DNA of 64,000 nt from Linum tenue (Eukaryota; Streptophyta; Magnoliopsida; Malpighiales; Linaceae): NCBI GenBank assembly GCA_946122785.1, contig CAMGYJ010000011.1:5518001-5582000 (forward strand). Direction: 5' to 3'. Made by a program: the position numbers and the translations under genes. Positions 25,147 to 36,018 of this stretch are shown here, piece after piece; position 1 is the first letter of the stretch; every line of letters begins with the position of its first letter. The notes under the pieces are model-generated. The model did not search any database. It was not told the origin of the DNA and worked only from the letters and a program-made list of their open reading frames with translations.

Positions 25147-28100
25147 TCTACACATAATATAATACACCGAAGGGAAAAACGGGAGCCCCATTTCAAATTT
25201 CCTGCAACGAGAGTGAAAGTAGGAAGGACATTTTGGTCTTCACAATTACTTTTTTTATTCATTAAAAAGATACATGCTGGGATTCGAACCATGACCATTT
25301 TAAAGAAAGACAAGGATCATAACCAATCACACTAAGTACATTTGTTGTATCCTTTTAAATTAAAAACATATAATAACAGGGTGGAAAAAACTCTTCCCCC
25401 ATTTCAAATTCCCTGCTCCAGGAGCGTTTGTAGGAAGGGTAGAATATGGAGTGTCAATTTTTTCTCTTTTCTCTCTGGAATGGGCCAACTTACCGTACAC
25501 ATGCGGATTTAAACGGGTCCAGAAGTGTCAATTTTTATTTATTTATTCCCTTTTATTTCTCCGTGGTGATAAAATATATATGAAAAGGCAAAAATAATAC
25601 TCCTTTTATTGTTAAAAATAAAAAAAATTACAATAAACTAATGCATGGTATCTAATGGGCTAACCGCTAACCATAAAATAAAAGAGTTGGATGGGCCTGA
25701 CCTACATGGGATTTGGCCATCAAGTAAACAAATGAACATCATTGGTTTGCCATTCTAAAACAAACTATTTTCTCTGACATAATATATATTATGCTATTAT
25801 TTATATCTTAGTGGCTAAAATATAATGTATTTTAAAGTTATTTAATGGTTCAACAGCGACCAAACCAATTAGTCCAACTTTTATTATTTCAAATATATAT
25901 TTTATAATTATTTGACATCATAATTTGATCATTATGATTCATAATGATCAAATTATAGTGTATTTTATAGGGAATCGTTTGGTATTTGTTAGTAAAATAC
26001 TAAACATAAAGTTTTATTTGGTTATTTTAAACATTAAAACGATCCTAAACATTTTTCAGTTCCTTTTGAATTTCTATAATTTTATTCTCGAATAAGTGAT
26101 GTGCAAATGACGAATTGTAGTCGTCTTTTTTCTTTCACTATTTTTTATTTTCAAATAGCAAGTTTAAAAGTAAAGAATAATTAGAATTTGGCATGGGTCG
26201 GTCAAACAGACTGAATTTCAAGTTTTGGCCCGTTTGTTTTATGCATTGCAAATTTATTAGTATGTTGATGGAAATGGATTGGAAAAAAGACATATAAGTT
26301 GTACCTTTGGAGAAATGTCCTCAAATGTTTGAATGCTTTGTGAATCAGGTTCCGTGACTTTTGTGATGGTGTATGTGCTTGACGATTGCTCGATGTTGTA
26401 ACTACTTAATTTGAGAGTAAATCTTTTGATTTTCCCTATGAGTTGTGATACCAGTTCTGGTGGTTGCAGCATGTTGTCGTTGTTGGCCTGTAAAAGTTGT
26501 TCCGTCGTGATGCTAAATACCTTTCTTTCCTTTTTAACAAATTGTGTAGTAGTGCTATGAAACAGACCACCCATGAACGCTACGCTTATTATGGTCCGTT
26601 CTTACTTCCGGTGGTGAGAAATTGTGAATTGAGAATCATATTCGCCTACCGCACTGTGTCTGGCTGGTGGCTGCTTACTGTGCTCTCTAGAGTTATGAAA
26701 CAGACTACCCATGAACGTTACCCTTAAGAGTCCATAACTTTGCCAAAAACCAATTTAGGCAATCAAAGATGGTGGATGTGTGATGATTTTTTATGGCTTA
26801 ATTGTTTGTGGATTGGATATCTGATCTTTCTATGATTAGAGGGGATGTGTGCTTAATAGAATAATCCATTTTAATTCATGTTTATTTTTAACATGAACTT
26901 TAGTAACTCAAAACCTTCGAGACACATATCACCTACTGCATTGTATCATTTTGCCTGGGTGCTTGCTGTGTTGTCAAACTTCTTTGCTGCTGCTGCTGCA
27001 TTTACACTAACAGGGGAGTTAAGAACCCATGAATGTTTCCGTTTGACACAAACAAGAGGACTTACTTCTAAATCGTGCACTAAAGATGATTGGAGGAAAC
27101 ATCTCTGTTGCATTTGATATATTGGAGACCATAACAAAAGCAACGTATAACATCACAACCAACCATCTGAACTATTAGTATTGTTGCTTTACTCTTTTTT
27201 CGTGGTTGAGTCTCCTTCAAAAAATTTAGTTTGATTTTAGAAAATTTTGCTTCTGCAGTCCTGTTTTGCCACCAACGTGTTCAGTAGATGGAGATGGCAG
27301 AGGCTAAGACTATTTTTGTGTTGTTGTTGTTGGTTTAGGGATCGGTTTGTGAAGAAGAGGGAGAAGAGAGGAGGAAAGGGAAATGCAGGAGAGGGGGATA
27401 ACTCTTTTCTCCGACAAAAATGGAGTGGAGAAAGGAATTATGATCAGTAAGGATATGGTTATCTTACATAACGGTCTCTATTCTGTTTGAATTGAGCTTG
27501 GGAGGCAGTGATAAGGACGAGCTGCAACCAATCCATAGTGATAAGAGTGCTATGAACTGTGATCATGTCTTATTTCAAGTTAGAAGGTAGTTTCAGTATA
27601 ATGATTATTTAATTTGACAAGTTGTTTTGTCCATGATTCTTGGTAGTTTCAGTGCCATTCTAGCCATTGTTTAGTCTATAATTTTTGAGAATTGATGTGC
27701 GAGTAATGACTTTCACTTAGCTTCAACTATTATGTGTGTATTTATTGGCATGTGATAGGATTCTCTTTTCCTTTTCTTTGAATCCAGTTTCATACTCTAA
27801 TTGTATCATTTGTACATAGGCAAATCATGCTCGAGATGACAACTCGCTGATATGGCTGGTGCAAGGAATGAAGCCATCTTTAGAATTCAGACCGACAGCG
27901 GGGAGGGATGCCCGGGACTAATTCAATGATGATTGATGATGGTATAATAAAAACTGCAGTCTGCATCAGCACGAATTTCTAGGCCTAAGTAAAGTTATTC
28001 AACCCAGAACTCTGCTTAGCGCTAAATATTGCCCTCACCCAACCTTGATCCTGTTTGACCCGCTTCTGAAGAGTCAAGATATATGACTAATCCTCTTCGT

Positions 28101-28280
28101 TCGTATTTTCTTATTGACTCTTTCTGACCCTTTAGGTTGGGGCAGGTCGGGAAGAATCAGATTAGTGGGTCGATCCTAATCAAGTGGAATCCCAATCCCT
28201 TCACTCTTACTTGCTTTCTCTCCCATTCCACAAGTGGGTAACATACAGTAATCCGGCCAACGGGCCGGGTAATAAGCTAG
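25147..28280 (+). mobile_element. Helitron A, non-autonomous, 3.1 kb
   Basis: The 5' end TCTACACATAATATAATAC lies after an A. The 3' end has the stem-loop CCGGCCAACGGGCCGG (28253-28268), eight further bases, then CTAG (28277-28280), followed by T. These are the Helitron hallmarks: TC start, hairpin before CTRR, insertion between A and T. The first 1.05 kb is shared with Helitron C at 36486-37390. The rest (about 26220-28250) is unrelated to it and is probably captured sequence. No Rep/helicase frame is present. An alternative start six bases upstream (25141) is possible. Confidence 0.8.
25230..25345 (-). repeat. tRNA-related SINE-like segment inside Helitron A
   Basis: Read on the minus strand, a TTAGTGTGATTGG stretch resembles a pol III A box. 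GGTTCGAATCCC, a very good B box, follows about 40-50 bp later. The segment ends in an A-rich run. Spacing and order fit a tRNA-derived SINE head. It does not fold into a complete tRNA by eye. Confidence 0.3.
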
Positions 28281-28422
28281 TCGTGTTGAAATGGAGCAAC
28301 TATGGACACGAAAGTGGTGTTGGGGTGGCAGCAATCCAAGATGCCAGTGCGGCCCAATAATCGAGCTTACTATAGGGATTATTCAGGTTTGAGCAAATAT
28401 ACAGTTTTGATACTAGGAAAGC

Positions 28423-29432
28423 CCATGTGTAAGGGAATGGATCAGGTGAGTAACCATGAGTAACCCGTCCACGTCAGCATGACATCAACATCCTCTCTCT
28501 CATGGAAAGCCTTTAATTTTTCCCTCTTTAATCTTTGACGGATGATTTCTCGCTCATTTTAAGTCGAAATTTATTTTTTTTTGCACAGTTAGATCAGATT
28601 AATTGTGCTCTTAAAAATGATATCCACTTTAATATATTTTTCGAATAAAAAAAATTGAGCCATTTTTTACCAGCCTATACCATATGGTATTGACTGGTAT
28701 TGAAATAAAAGCATACCTATGTTTTGAAAAACGTACCATGGTGGTAAGAACAAACCAATACTGTAGGATGGTTGAATACATGATAGTAGAAGTATATTAA
28801 TTGTAATTTATGACTTTTAACATTGTATACCACACAATACCACCCCGTACCAGGGTGGTATTGTATGATATTGTGTGGTATTTTTTGGTCCTGTAATTTG
28901 TTCACCCAGAAATTTGTAGATCCAATAGATCATGATGAACTCGTCCCTTCTGTGCAAACGTTTTCAAAAACGAATTAAAAACGAAGAAGATACCATACAA
29001 TACCACCCCGTACCAGGGTGGTATTGTATGGTATTGTGTGGTATTTTTTGGTCCTGTAATTTGTTCACCCAGAAATTTGTAGATCCACTAGATCATAATG
29101 AACTCATCCCTGCTGTACAAACGTTTTCAAAAACGAATTAAAAACGAAGAAGATACTATATGGTATGCAGTTGGTACCGAGAGGCCAGAATTTTTTTTCC
29201 TAAAAAAATATTGAAAATTGATCTCATTTTGTAGAGCACGGTGAACTCGTTCCATCCGTGCAAAAAAAATTAAAATCCGAGTTAAAACGAAAAAGATATG
29301 AGTCAATTAAGAAAGCTAGTGAAAATAAAAATAGTCTTTAATTCTCCATCCTTAGATCTGCATTTTCTAAATGAAGGGTCCAGATTTGGTTATTGATGGA
29401 TGCATAACCCATGGTTATGCATTCTATCTTGA
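28423..29432. repeat. Direct tandem duplication, unit 1 (about 1.0 kb)
   Basis: Unit 1 starts GCCCATGTGTAAGGG and ends CTATCTTGA, immediately before the next GCCCATGTGTAAGG at 29433. It is nearly identical to unit 2 along its whole length. Inside are TACCATATGGTA palindromes, an internal duplication of about 175 bp (around 28815-28985 and 28990-29160), and near-palindromic stretches with stem CAATACCACCC/GGGTGGTATTG. It has no coding capacity; short open frames only reflect the repeat. Confidence 0.85.
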
Positions 29433-30469
29433 GCCCATGTGTAAGGGGAATGGATCAGGTCAGTAACCTTATGGTGAGTAACCATGAGTAACCCGTCCAC
29501 ATCAGCATGACATCAGCATCCTCTCTCTCATGGAAAGCCTTTAATTTTTCCCTCTTTAATCTTTGACGGACGATTTCTCGCTCATTTTAAGTCAAAATTT
29601 AATTTTTTTTTGCACAGTTAGATCAGATTAATTGTGCTCTTCAAAATGATATCCACTTTAATATATTTTTCGAACAAAAAAAATTGAGCCATTTTTTACC
29701 AGCCTATACCATATGGTATTGACTGGTATTGAAATAAAAGCATACCTATGTTTTGAAAAACGTACCATGGTGGTATGAACAAACCAATACTGTAGGATGG
29801 TTGAATACATGATAGTAGAAGTATATTAATTGTAATTTACGACTTTTAACATTGTATACCACACAATACCACCCCGTACCAGGGTGGTATTGTATGGTAT
29901 TGTGTGGTATTTTTTGGTCCTGTAATTTGTTCACCCAGAAATTTGTAGATCCAATAAATCATGATGAACTCGTCCCTTCTGTGCAAACGTTTTCAAAAAC
30001 GAATTAAAAACGAAGAAGATACCATACAATACCACCCCCGTACCAGGGTGGTATTGTATGGTATTGTGTGGTATTTTTTGGTCCTGTAATTTGTTCACCC
30101 AGAAATTTGTAGATCCAGTAGATCATGATGAACTCATCCCTGCTGTGCAAACGTTTTCAAAAACGAATTAAAAACGAAAAAGATACCATATGGTATGCAG
30201 TTGGTACCGAGAGGCCAGATTTTTTTTTTCTTAAAAAAATATTGAAAATTGATCTCATTTTATAGAGCACGGTGAACTCGTTCCATCTGTGCAAAAAAAA
30301 TTAAAATCCGAGTTAGAACGAAAAAGATATGAGTCAATTAAGAAAGCTAGTGAAAATAAAAATAGCATTTAATTCTCCATCCTTAGATCTGGATTTTCTA
30401 AATGAAGGGTTCAGATTTGGTTATTGATGGGTGCATAACCCATGGTTATACACCCTATCTTGAGCCTGT
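29433..30469. repeat. Direct tandem duplication, unit 2 (about 1.0 kb)
   Basis: Second copy of the unit, head-to-tail with the first. It contains the same two hairpin stretches (about 29850-29910 and 30018-30076) and ends with the same GCATAACCCATGGTTAT palindrome. The end is about 190 bp upstream of the RID3-like start codon. The high similarity between copies points to a fairly recent duplication. Confidence 0.85.
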
Positions 30470-30658
30470 AAGGCCCAAAAGAGGCAATGCTAATAGGCCA
30501 ATACCCAATACTTAAATCTGCAAACGTAGTAAAATTCTAAAAAAACAGAAATCTTGTCCATTGTTCTAGGTTCTAAAACCCTACAAAAATCTTGCCGTTT
30601 AAATCCCAAAGCCCTGCAAATCGTGTCTCCCATCGGAACAAAGCTCCCGTACGGCGAC
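30470..30658 (+). promoter_or_regulatory. Promoter and leader of the RID3-like gene, with site II and telo-box motifs
   Basis: GGCCCA at 30472-30477 is a site II-type motif, and AAACCCTA at 30576-30583 is a perfect telo-box. In plants this pair is typical of promoters of ribosomal-protein and ribosome-biogenesis genes, which fits the product downstream. The region is only about 190 bp long before the tandem repeat starts, so it may be the whole unique promoter. The transcript start is not visible. Confidence 0.5.
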
Positions 30659-32916
30659 ATGGAACCGGAGCTGGTAATTGCCTCTTCTTCAGTCGACGCC
30701 GGCATCGGCTGTTGGGACCTCGAAACGGGAGTTAAGCAGCCGCTCCACTACAAATCCTGCGCCTCCACCCGCCACGGCCTTTCCGCCGTCGGCAGCCGCT
30801 TCCTCGCATCTTCTCAGCTCCGAGACCCTAAAGTCAAAAATGGGTTCATTCACTACTGGTCTTGGTCCAAGGTACTTAGTCTTTCCTATTCTTTGCCTCC
30901 CTGTTACACTTAGTTTCAAAGAATTGACATTTTCGTTGGCAAATTTTTTGGGGTCTCTCTTTAGCCGGGAGTGGAGGTGAAGAGCTTTCTGGCGGAGCCC
31001 ATAAAGCCCATAGCTGCTAATCCTGAAGGGACTTACATTGTTGGTGGAGGGATTTCCGGAAAAATCTATCTTTGGGAGGTGAGATTTTCTTCTCCTTTCC
31101 TCCCTTGTTTCAGTGATGGAAAACAGGAATTAGTTTGATTCAACTTAGTACGGATTTTGATTGCTGTAGACTGCTACTGGTAGATTGTTGCTTGAGAGAT
31201 GGGAGGCGCATCTCAGGCCGATTACTTGCCTGGTATTCAATGACGACGGTTCACTTCTGGTTTCTGGGTCGGAGGATGGCATTGTTAAAGTGTGGCCACT
31301 TTTGAAGTAACTTCCCCTTCTCTTCTTGTGCAAATTCTGGTTAAAAAGGGTGTAAATTTTTTGTTGGTTGTAATTGCTAAGGACGTTTTTTTTTGGTGTG
31401 GTTCTATCTGTGTCAGGGTGTTAGATGATAGAGAAACAGACAAACCAAGTCATCGCTACTTGTATAACTTTTCAGACCACACTATGCCAATAACTGACTT
31501 GGTTATAGGTTATGGAGGATGGAATGCAGTTATTGTTTCAGCCTCCGAGGACCGAACTTGTAAGGTTTGATTTCTCAACTTTATTGTTTGTACATTCCTC
31601 TGCCAAAGCCACAATGAATCATTTATCTGGCCTTGGGATTCTTGTCAGGTATGGAGCTTATCTAAGGGTGAATTGTTGAGAAGTGTTGCGTTTCCATGTA
31701 TAATCAATGCATTAGTCTTGGATCCTGCGGAAACCGTCTTCTATGCTGGTGGTAAAGATGGGAAGATATATATTGTTGCCCTTAGTGCCAGTAGCTCATC
31801 CAGCAAAAGTCCTTGGTTGCACATCATTGGTTCGTTGTCTAGTGGAAGGTTAGTTATTTGCTATACATTCTGTTGTTTATGTAAGATGTTGGTCCTTCCA
31901 ACGTCTTTCATCCGTTTTCCATTTGAACCTGCATAGGTAGAGACCTAACAGATTTGGTGAATCGTGAGCTTGAATTGCATAGGCTGCTTCTTTTCTTTCT
32001 TCCCGTTCATTTGATTCCTTTTCTCAGAGGAATATTCCTTCTTAATTTCAGTAAGACTACTCTGCCGGTTAAACTTGCCAATTTCTTTGAGGTCTAAGAA
32101 CTTTTCTGTTTATGTTTGTGATTGAGCAGTAAGAACTTGAGCGACGCTGTGACTTCATTAGCATACAGTACCAGTAAGAACTGGTTGCTTGCTGGATCAG
32201 AGGATGGGTCAATTCGAGTCTGGGATCCCAAGAACATGAACCTCATTCGTGGATTCCATCATGAAAAAGGTATTTTGTGCCTATTTCCTGATCTGCCGTG
32301 AACGATGCAAAGCCTGTAGTATTGACCTAAAGTTCTGGTCCAACACAAATTTTCCATTGAAGCTCTCTTTTCTGTGATAGTCATCTCAATTTTTTCCCGA
32401 GACAGGTCCTGTGAACAATCTGCAGGTCACAAGGCGGCGAAAGTCTTCACTACCACCTCCACTGCAGAAATTCCAAGCGTCGAAAGATGACAAGTCATTA
32501 ACAGATGCTGTAATTGCGCTGCCGCATACTAACAGTAATCGTCTTAAGGCTGCATATGTAACCTCTCCTCTGATCGACAACCAACTCATAGAACTTCAGG
32601 TTACTAATTCTCTGTTCTTGGTTTTCCATTCCATTTCCATTTCCATTTCCATCGAATGAATTGATGCAAATATGTAGTTTCTGTCCTGTAGATTTTGTTT
32701 ATGCCAGATTTTTTGCATTTGTGTTGAGTGGGACCATGTTTAATCTTGTTGCAGCAAAAGGGTTCTTCAGCTGCGGCCGAAATGGGAGTGGCAAAGGTGA
32801 AGCATGATCTTGCAGAGTCTAGACAAATGGTGAAGAGATTGAAGACAACCTACGAGAGTCTGCATAAATTCTGCATGGACGAGATATTGGAGGGTGATGG
32901 CCCCCCGAAAGGGTAG
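30659..32916 (+). CDS. RID3: WD40 protein, ROOT INITIATION DEFECTIVE 3-like (Ipi3/WDR18 type)
   Basis: Eight exons: 30659-30871, 30965-31078, 31170-31306, 31417-31564, 31649-31848, 32130-32269, 32406-32599 and 32755-32916. All have GT-AG borders and compatible phases, giving 435 aa with no break. The start MEPELVIASS matches where RID3 proteins begin; an in-frame ATG 35 codons upstream is possible but adds unconserved sequence. WD-repeat signatures recur: GCWDLETG near the start, GKIYLWE (about 103-109), GIVKVWPL (about 147-154), TCKVWSLSKG (about 202-211) and GSIRVWDPKN (about 298-307). The last exon forms a charged, probably helical tail. Arabidopsis RID3 acts in root initiation; yeast Ipi3 works in the Rix1 complex in ITS2 processing and 60S maturation. 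A nucleolar role here is inferred from that. Confidence 0.92.
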
Positions 32917-33165
32917 TGTTGATCAAGCTTTTAAGTAGTGAGCTCAAAAGTAATCATTTTGTGGATGCTTGAGCTTGAGAGTTTCTGTAACTTTTAGTTT
33001 CGTTCATTTCGTTTGTTTTCACTATTTATTCACACATCAAAACCATTTTGGAGCCATGAGCTAAATTCAATTACAGTTGATCAGTTATACAGGTAAAAGA
33101 TGCTTGTTTTGCAACTACTTCCCGCATGTCTGTACTGTGCTACGTTTTGTACTAAATCTAGTCTA
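32917..33165. other. 3' flank of the RID3-like gene
   Basis: Probable 3' untranslated region and a short spacer before Helitron C. No other gene is seen. Confidence 0.5.
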
Positions 33166-33274
33166 TCTACACATCTACAGATTACTATAAGGGAATGTAA
33201 ATAAATCACTTCCCCCACGTCAGCTCATCCTCGCTAATCCGCACACATCGGAGGGTTATGTATGTAAATTTATC

Positions 33275-33580
33275 ATGCCCAAGTCGTTCCATAGTCCATA
33301 CTCCTCTCTCTCTTTGTTCAACCGCCCCTCTCGCTTTTCCTTCTTCAACGCGCCATCACCATCAGAGACCCTCGGAGTGTCGAATACTCGAATTCCATCT
33401 TCCCGCCTACTCTGTTCTGCTCCCTTGGAGTTGGAGCGATTCCTTTTTCCGTCGCTTCTGCTCCCTTTTCCGGCGAATGATTCAGGTTGTCCGCAGCTCC
33501 TCTCTCTTCCCCTCTCTTTCCGTTCCACCTCGTCCAAAATCAAAAGTGAACTCATGATCCCATATGCTGCGAGCATCTGA
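33275..33580 (+). pseudogene. Possible captured gene fragment inside Helitron B
   Basis: An open frame of 101 codons, rich in Ser, Pro, Leu and Arg and poor in acidic residues near its N-terminus, reads MPKSFHSPYSSLSLFNRPSR at the start. This composition resembles an organelle transit peptide or a 5' exon with its leader. It does not match a family I recognise. Helitrons often carry gene pieces, which makes capture plausible, but the frame could also be chance. Confidence 0.25.
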
Positions 33581-33898
33581 ACGTTCCAAATTCCAAATGA
33601 AGAGTTTTTAATGTTTGCCCCAAATTTCATCACAAGTGAAGCTCATCAGCAATTAAATCTATGACAGGAGTTCTATTATAATTTTGAGGGTTACGATCAG
33701 GTTAGTCCCAACTTCCTTTAAATAATAGGCACCCAAAAATTTAACATCTTAGGGCAATGCAATTGTTCGATGTAGGTAGTGGCGGATTAGGCCGATGGTG
33801 TGTAATATAAATAGAGTTTTGGTGGATTTAGCAGATAGTGTGATGTTATACACGGTCAAGTGTAGTAGGGGAATGCTTGGATAGGCCAAAATTAAAAC

Positions 33899-34694
33899 TA
33901 ATGCCCCGTTTAGTAATCATTCTGTTTTTTGATTTCTGGAAAACAGAAAAGGGAATCCGAAGAAAAGGAATCTGTCATTTTCTGGAAAACAAAACCTGAA
34001 GAAAACTTGTTTAGCTGAGAATTTAGAGAGTTCTGAAACTGAAACCTGGAAATGGAAACTTGTTCAGATACAGTTATTACAAACTGATAATTTAGAGAGC
34101 GGGGAAGGCCGGGTCGACGGCGAGCGGGGGTTGAAGGCCGGGTCGACGGCGAGCGGGGGTTGACTGCAACGAGGGCAGACGCCGAGCAGGGGAGGCCTCG
34201 GCGGGTCGACGACGATCAGGGGAGTCCGGGCTGGCGGCGGCAGGGGAGTCCTCGGCGGCAACGGAAGCAAGGCAGGGGAGAGTGGAGGAGATAAGAGGCA
34301 GGGGAGAGTGGAGGAGAAGTGAGGCGGCGGGCAGCAGATGAGAAGAAGGGGAAAGGGTTGGGTTTGGGATAATAGGGTTTGGGGGTCTTTGGGATGATTC
34401 ATTGATTTGTCTGTCAAATGGTAGAAGAGGTAATAAATTGATTTTTGGGTGGTTGGGGGATTCGATACATGGGTCTCATTAATGAGAAAGAAGAGAGAAA
34501 TCCGTCCGTTTCCCATTCCTGAAACCAAAATATTGTGTTTCCCAAAAGTTGCTACTGTTCAGCACTATTTGATTCCCCAAATAAAAGCTCATGGAATGGG
34601 AATGGAAAGTAAACACTTTTTTCTGTTTTCATTTCTAAATAAATTAAATGGAATGACAAAATGGGAATGGGAATGGTTAGTAAACAGGGTATAA
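33899..34694. mobile_element. TIR element with TAA duplication (possible PIF/Harbinger-type MITE)
   Basis: The element is 33902-34691 (790 bp). The left end is TGCCCCGTTTAGTAAT and the right end, on the other strand, TACCCTGTTTACTAAC. It is flanked by TAA on both sides (33899-33901 and 34692-34694). The 3-bp TAA duplication suits PIF/Harbinger, but a duplication this short can arise by chance in AT-rich DNA. The middle (34100-34330) is GC-rich with a repeated GGCCGGGTCGACGGCGAGCG stretch. No transposase is seen. Confidence 0.55.
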
Positions 34695-35547
34695 GCTGCT
34701 CTGTCTTCAATATTCAATACTAATCATTCAATTTGGAGTTTTGCAGGATGAAAGTTCTCCAAATTAGATTGGAATGTTGCTTCTTTCCGTGGTTGTGAAA
34801 CAACCACAGTAACACTACTCCATTAAGCTTCTTCGGGTCAATTTTATGTGCCAATTAATTATATCTTTAATTTGATCTAAATCCCATCATAGTTATACTT
34901 AATTTGAATACGATTTATCATTCCCATTGTGAGTTTTCCCTTCTACCCTCTTTGTTCTAAAATGTAGCATGAATGGTTGTTGTATTGCACTGTCTCGAGA
35001 ATTTGCAGCATCTTTGGAGTTATGTCGTCCATAACAAGTTTTGATATTTTGTGTTAGACTCTCAAGTTAGCTTATTACGGTTCATGTGGTGGTCTCCCCA
35101 CTTTTATGTTAACCTTGCAAATATAGTTTACTATCATATTATTTTCCGGTTGATGACTGATTTTCAGTTTTCATTTATGCTAACTCATTGATCTTCATTC
35201 TATTATTGTTTGTATTCAACTTAGTTGTTTGATTGCATGGATTGTGGTTCGCATATGACTTAAAGGAATGTTTTGTTCAATCATTTTTTTTCTTGAAGTT
35301 TTAGGTGAACATAGAAATGACATCAGTACTTCTTTGACCTCAAAATTAATATTCTCTTTGACTAATATGCTATTGTGATTATAAATTTTCCTTTATAGTC
35401 ATTCAACTCCTTCATTTTATAATTGGTTGTCAAACTTCTGCAATTCGTAATAATCAACTAGATGATGCTTCCATTCCGCACAACGACAACCACAGTGGAC
35501 AAGAGGATGACCTTTCGTCATTGCTAATGAGTAGAGTCTAGGAAATA

Positions 35548-36018
35548 CTCATATGCAAGGTTGTCAACCCGCGGGTCGACCCACTTTGACCCTGATCCGG
35601 TGAGAAAAACGGGCCGCACGCACCCGCCGGACCGACCGCTATAAGGTACCGGATTGGAGGTCAAATTGTGTCATTTTTTTCTTTGGTTTGCGAAATGCGC
35701 CTATTTTCCGATTTTTTTTTTCGCCTAGCTCAATTATGGAATGCTAAGTTGAACATTTGAATATTTATGTTATATAAGTTTGTGTGAATTTTCACTATAT
35801 GTTGGATCTATATATGATATGTTATTTTGGTGTAATATTATATGTTATAACACATATGTTAGATAAGATTTGATATAATTTATGAGGATAAGTACAATAT
35901 AATAATTTTTTTCATATTTCCGGGCCAAACCGGGCTAAAACGGTTGACCCATTAACCCTTGACCCACTAGCTCGATCGGGTCCGGGTCAACCCGCGGGTT
36001 GACAACCTTGCTCATATG
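35548..36018. mobile_element. hAT MITE, CAAGGTTGTCAA family
   Basis: The element is 35556-36010 (455 bp). Its ends are CAAGGTTGTCAACCCGCGGG and its exact complement. The perfect 8-bp duplication CTCATATG lies at 35548-35555 and 36011-36018. It shares the CAAGGTTGTCAA terminus with the elements at 22291-23185 and 39356-39730. It does not code for protein. Confidence 0.92.

Noticed and set aside
26257..27450. Short frames within Helitron A
   Set aside because: Possible captured exon pieces, but none shows a domain I can name or a coherent exon chain, so no gene is called.
28717..29934. Near-identical minus-strand frames beginning MNKLQDQKIPHN
   Set aside because: They occur because the 1-kb unit is duplicated, and they translate palindromic sequence; not protein-like.
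30554..30658. Upstream in-frame ATG for the RID3-like gene
   Set aside because: It would add 35 residues not seen at the start of RID3 proteins and would place the telo-box inside coding sequence.
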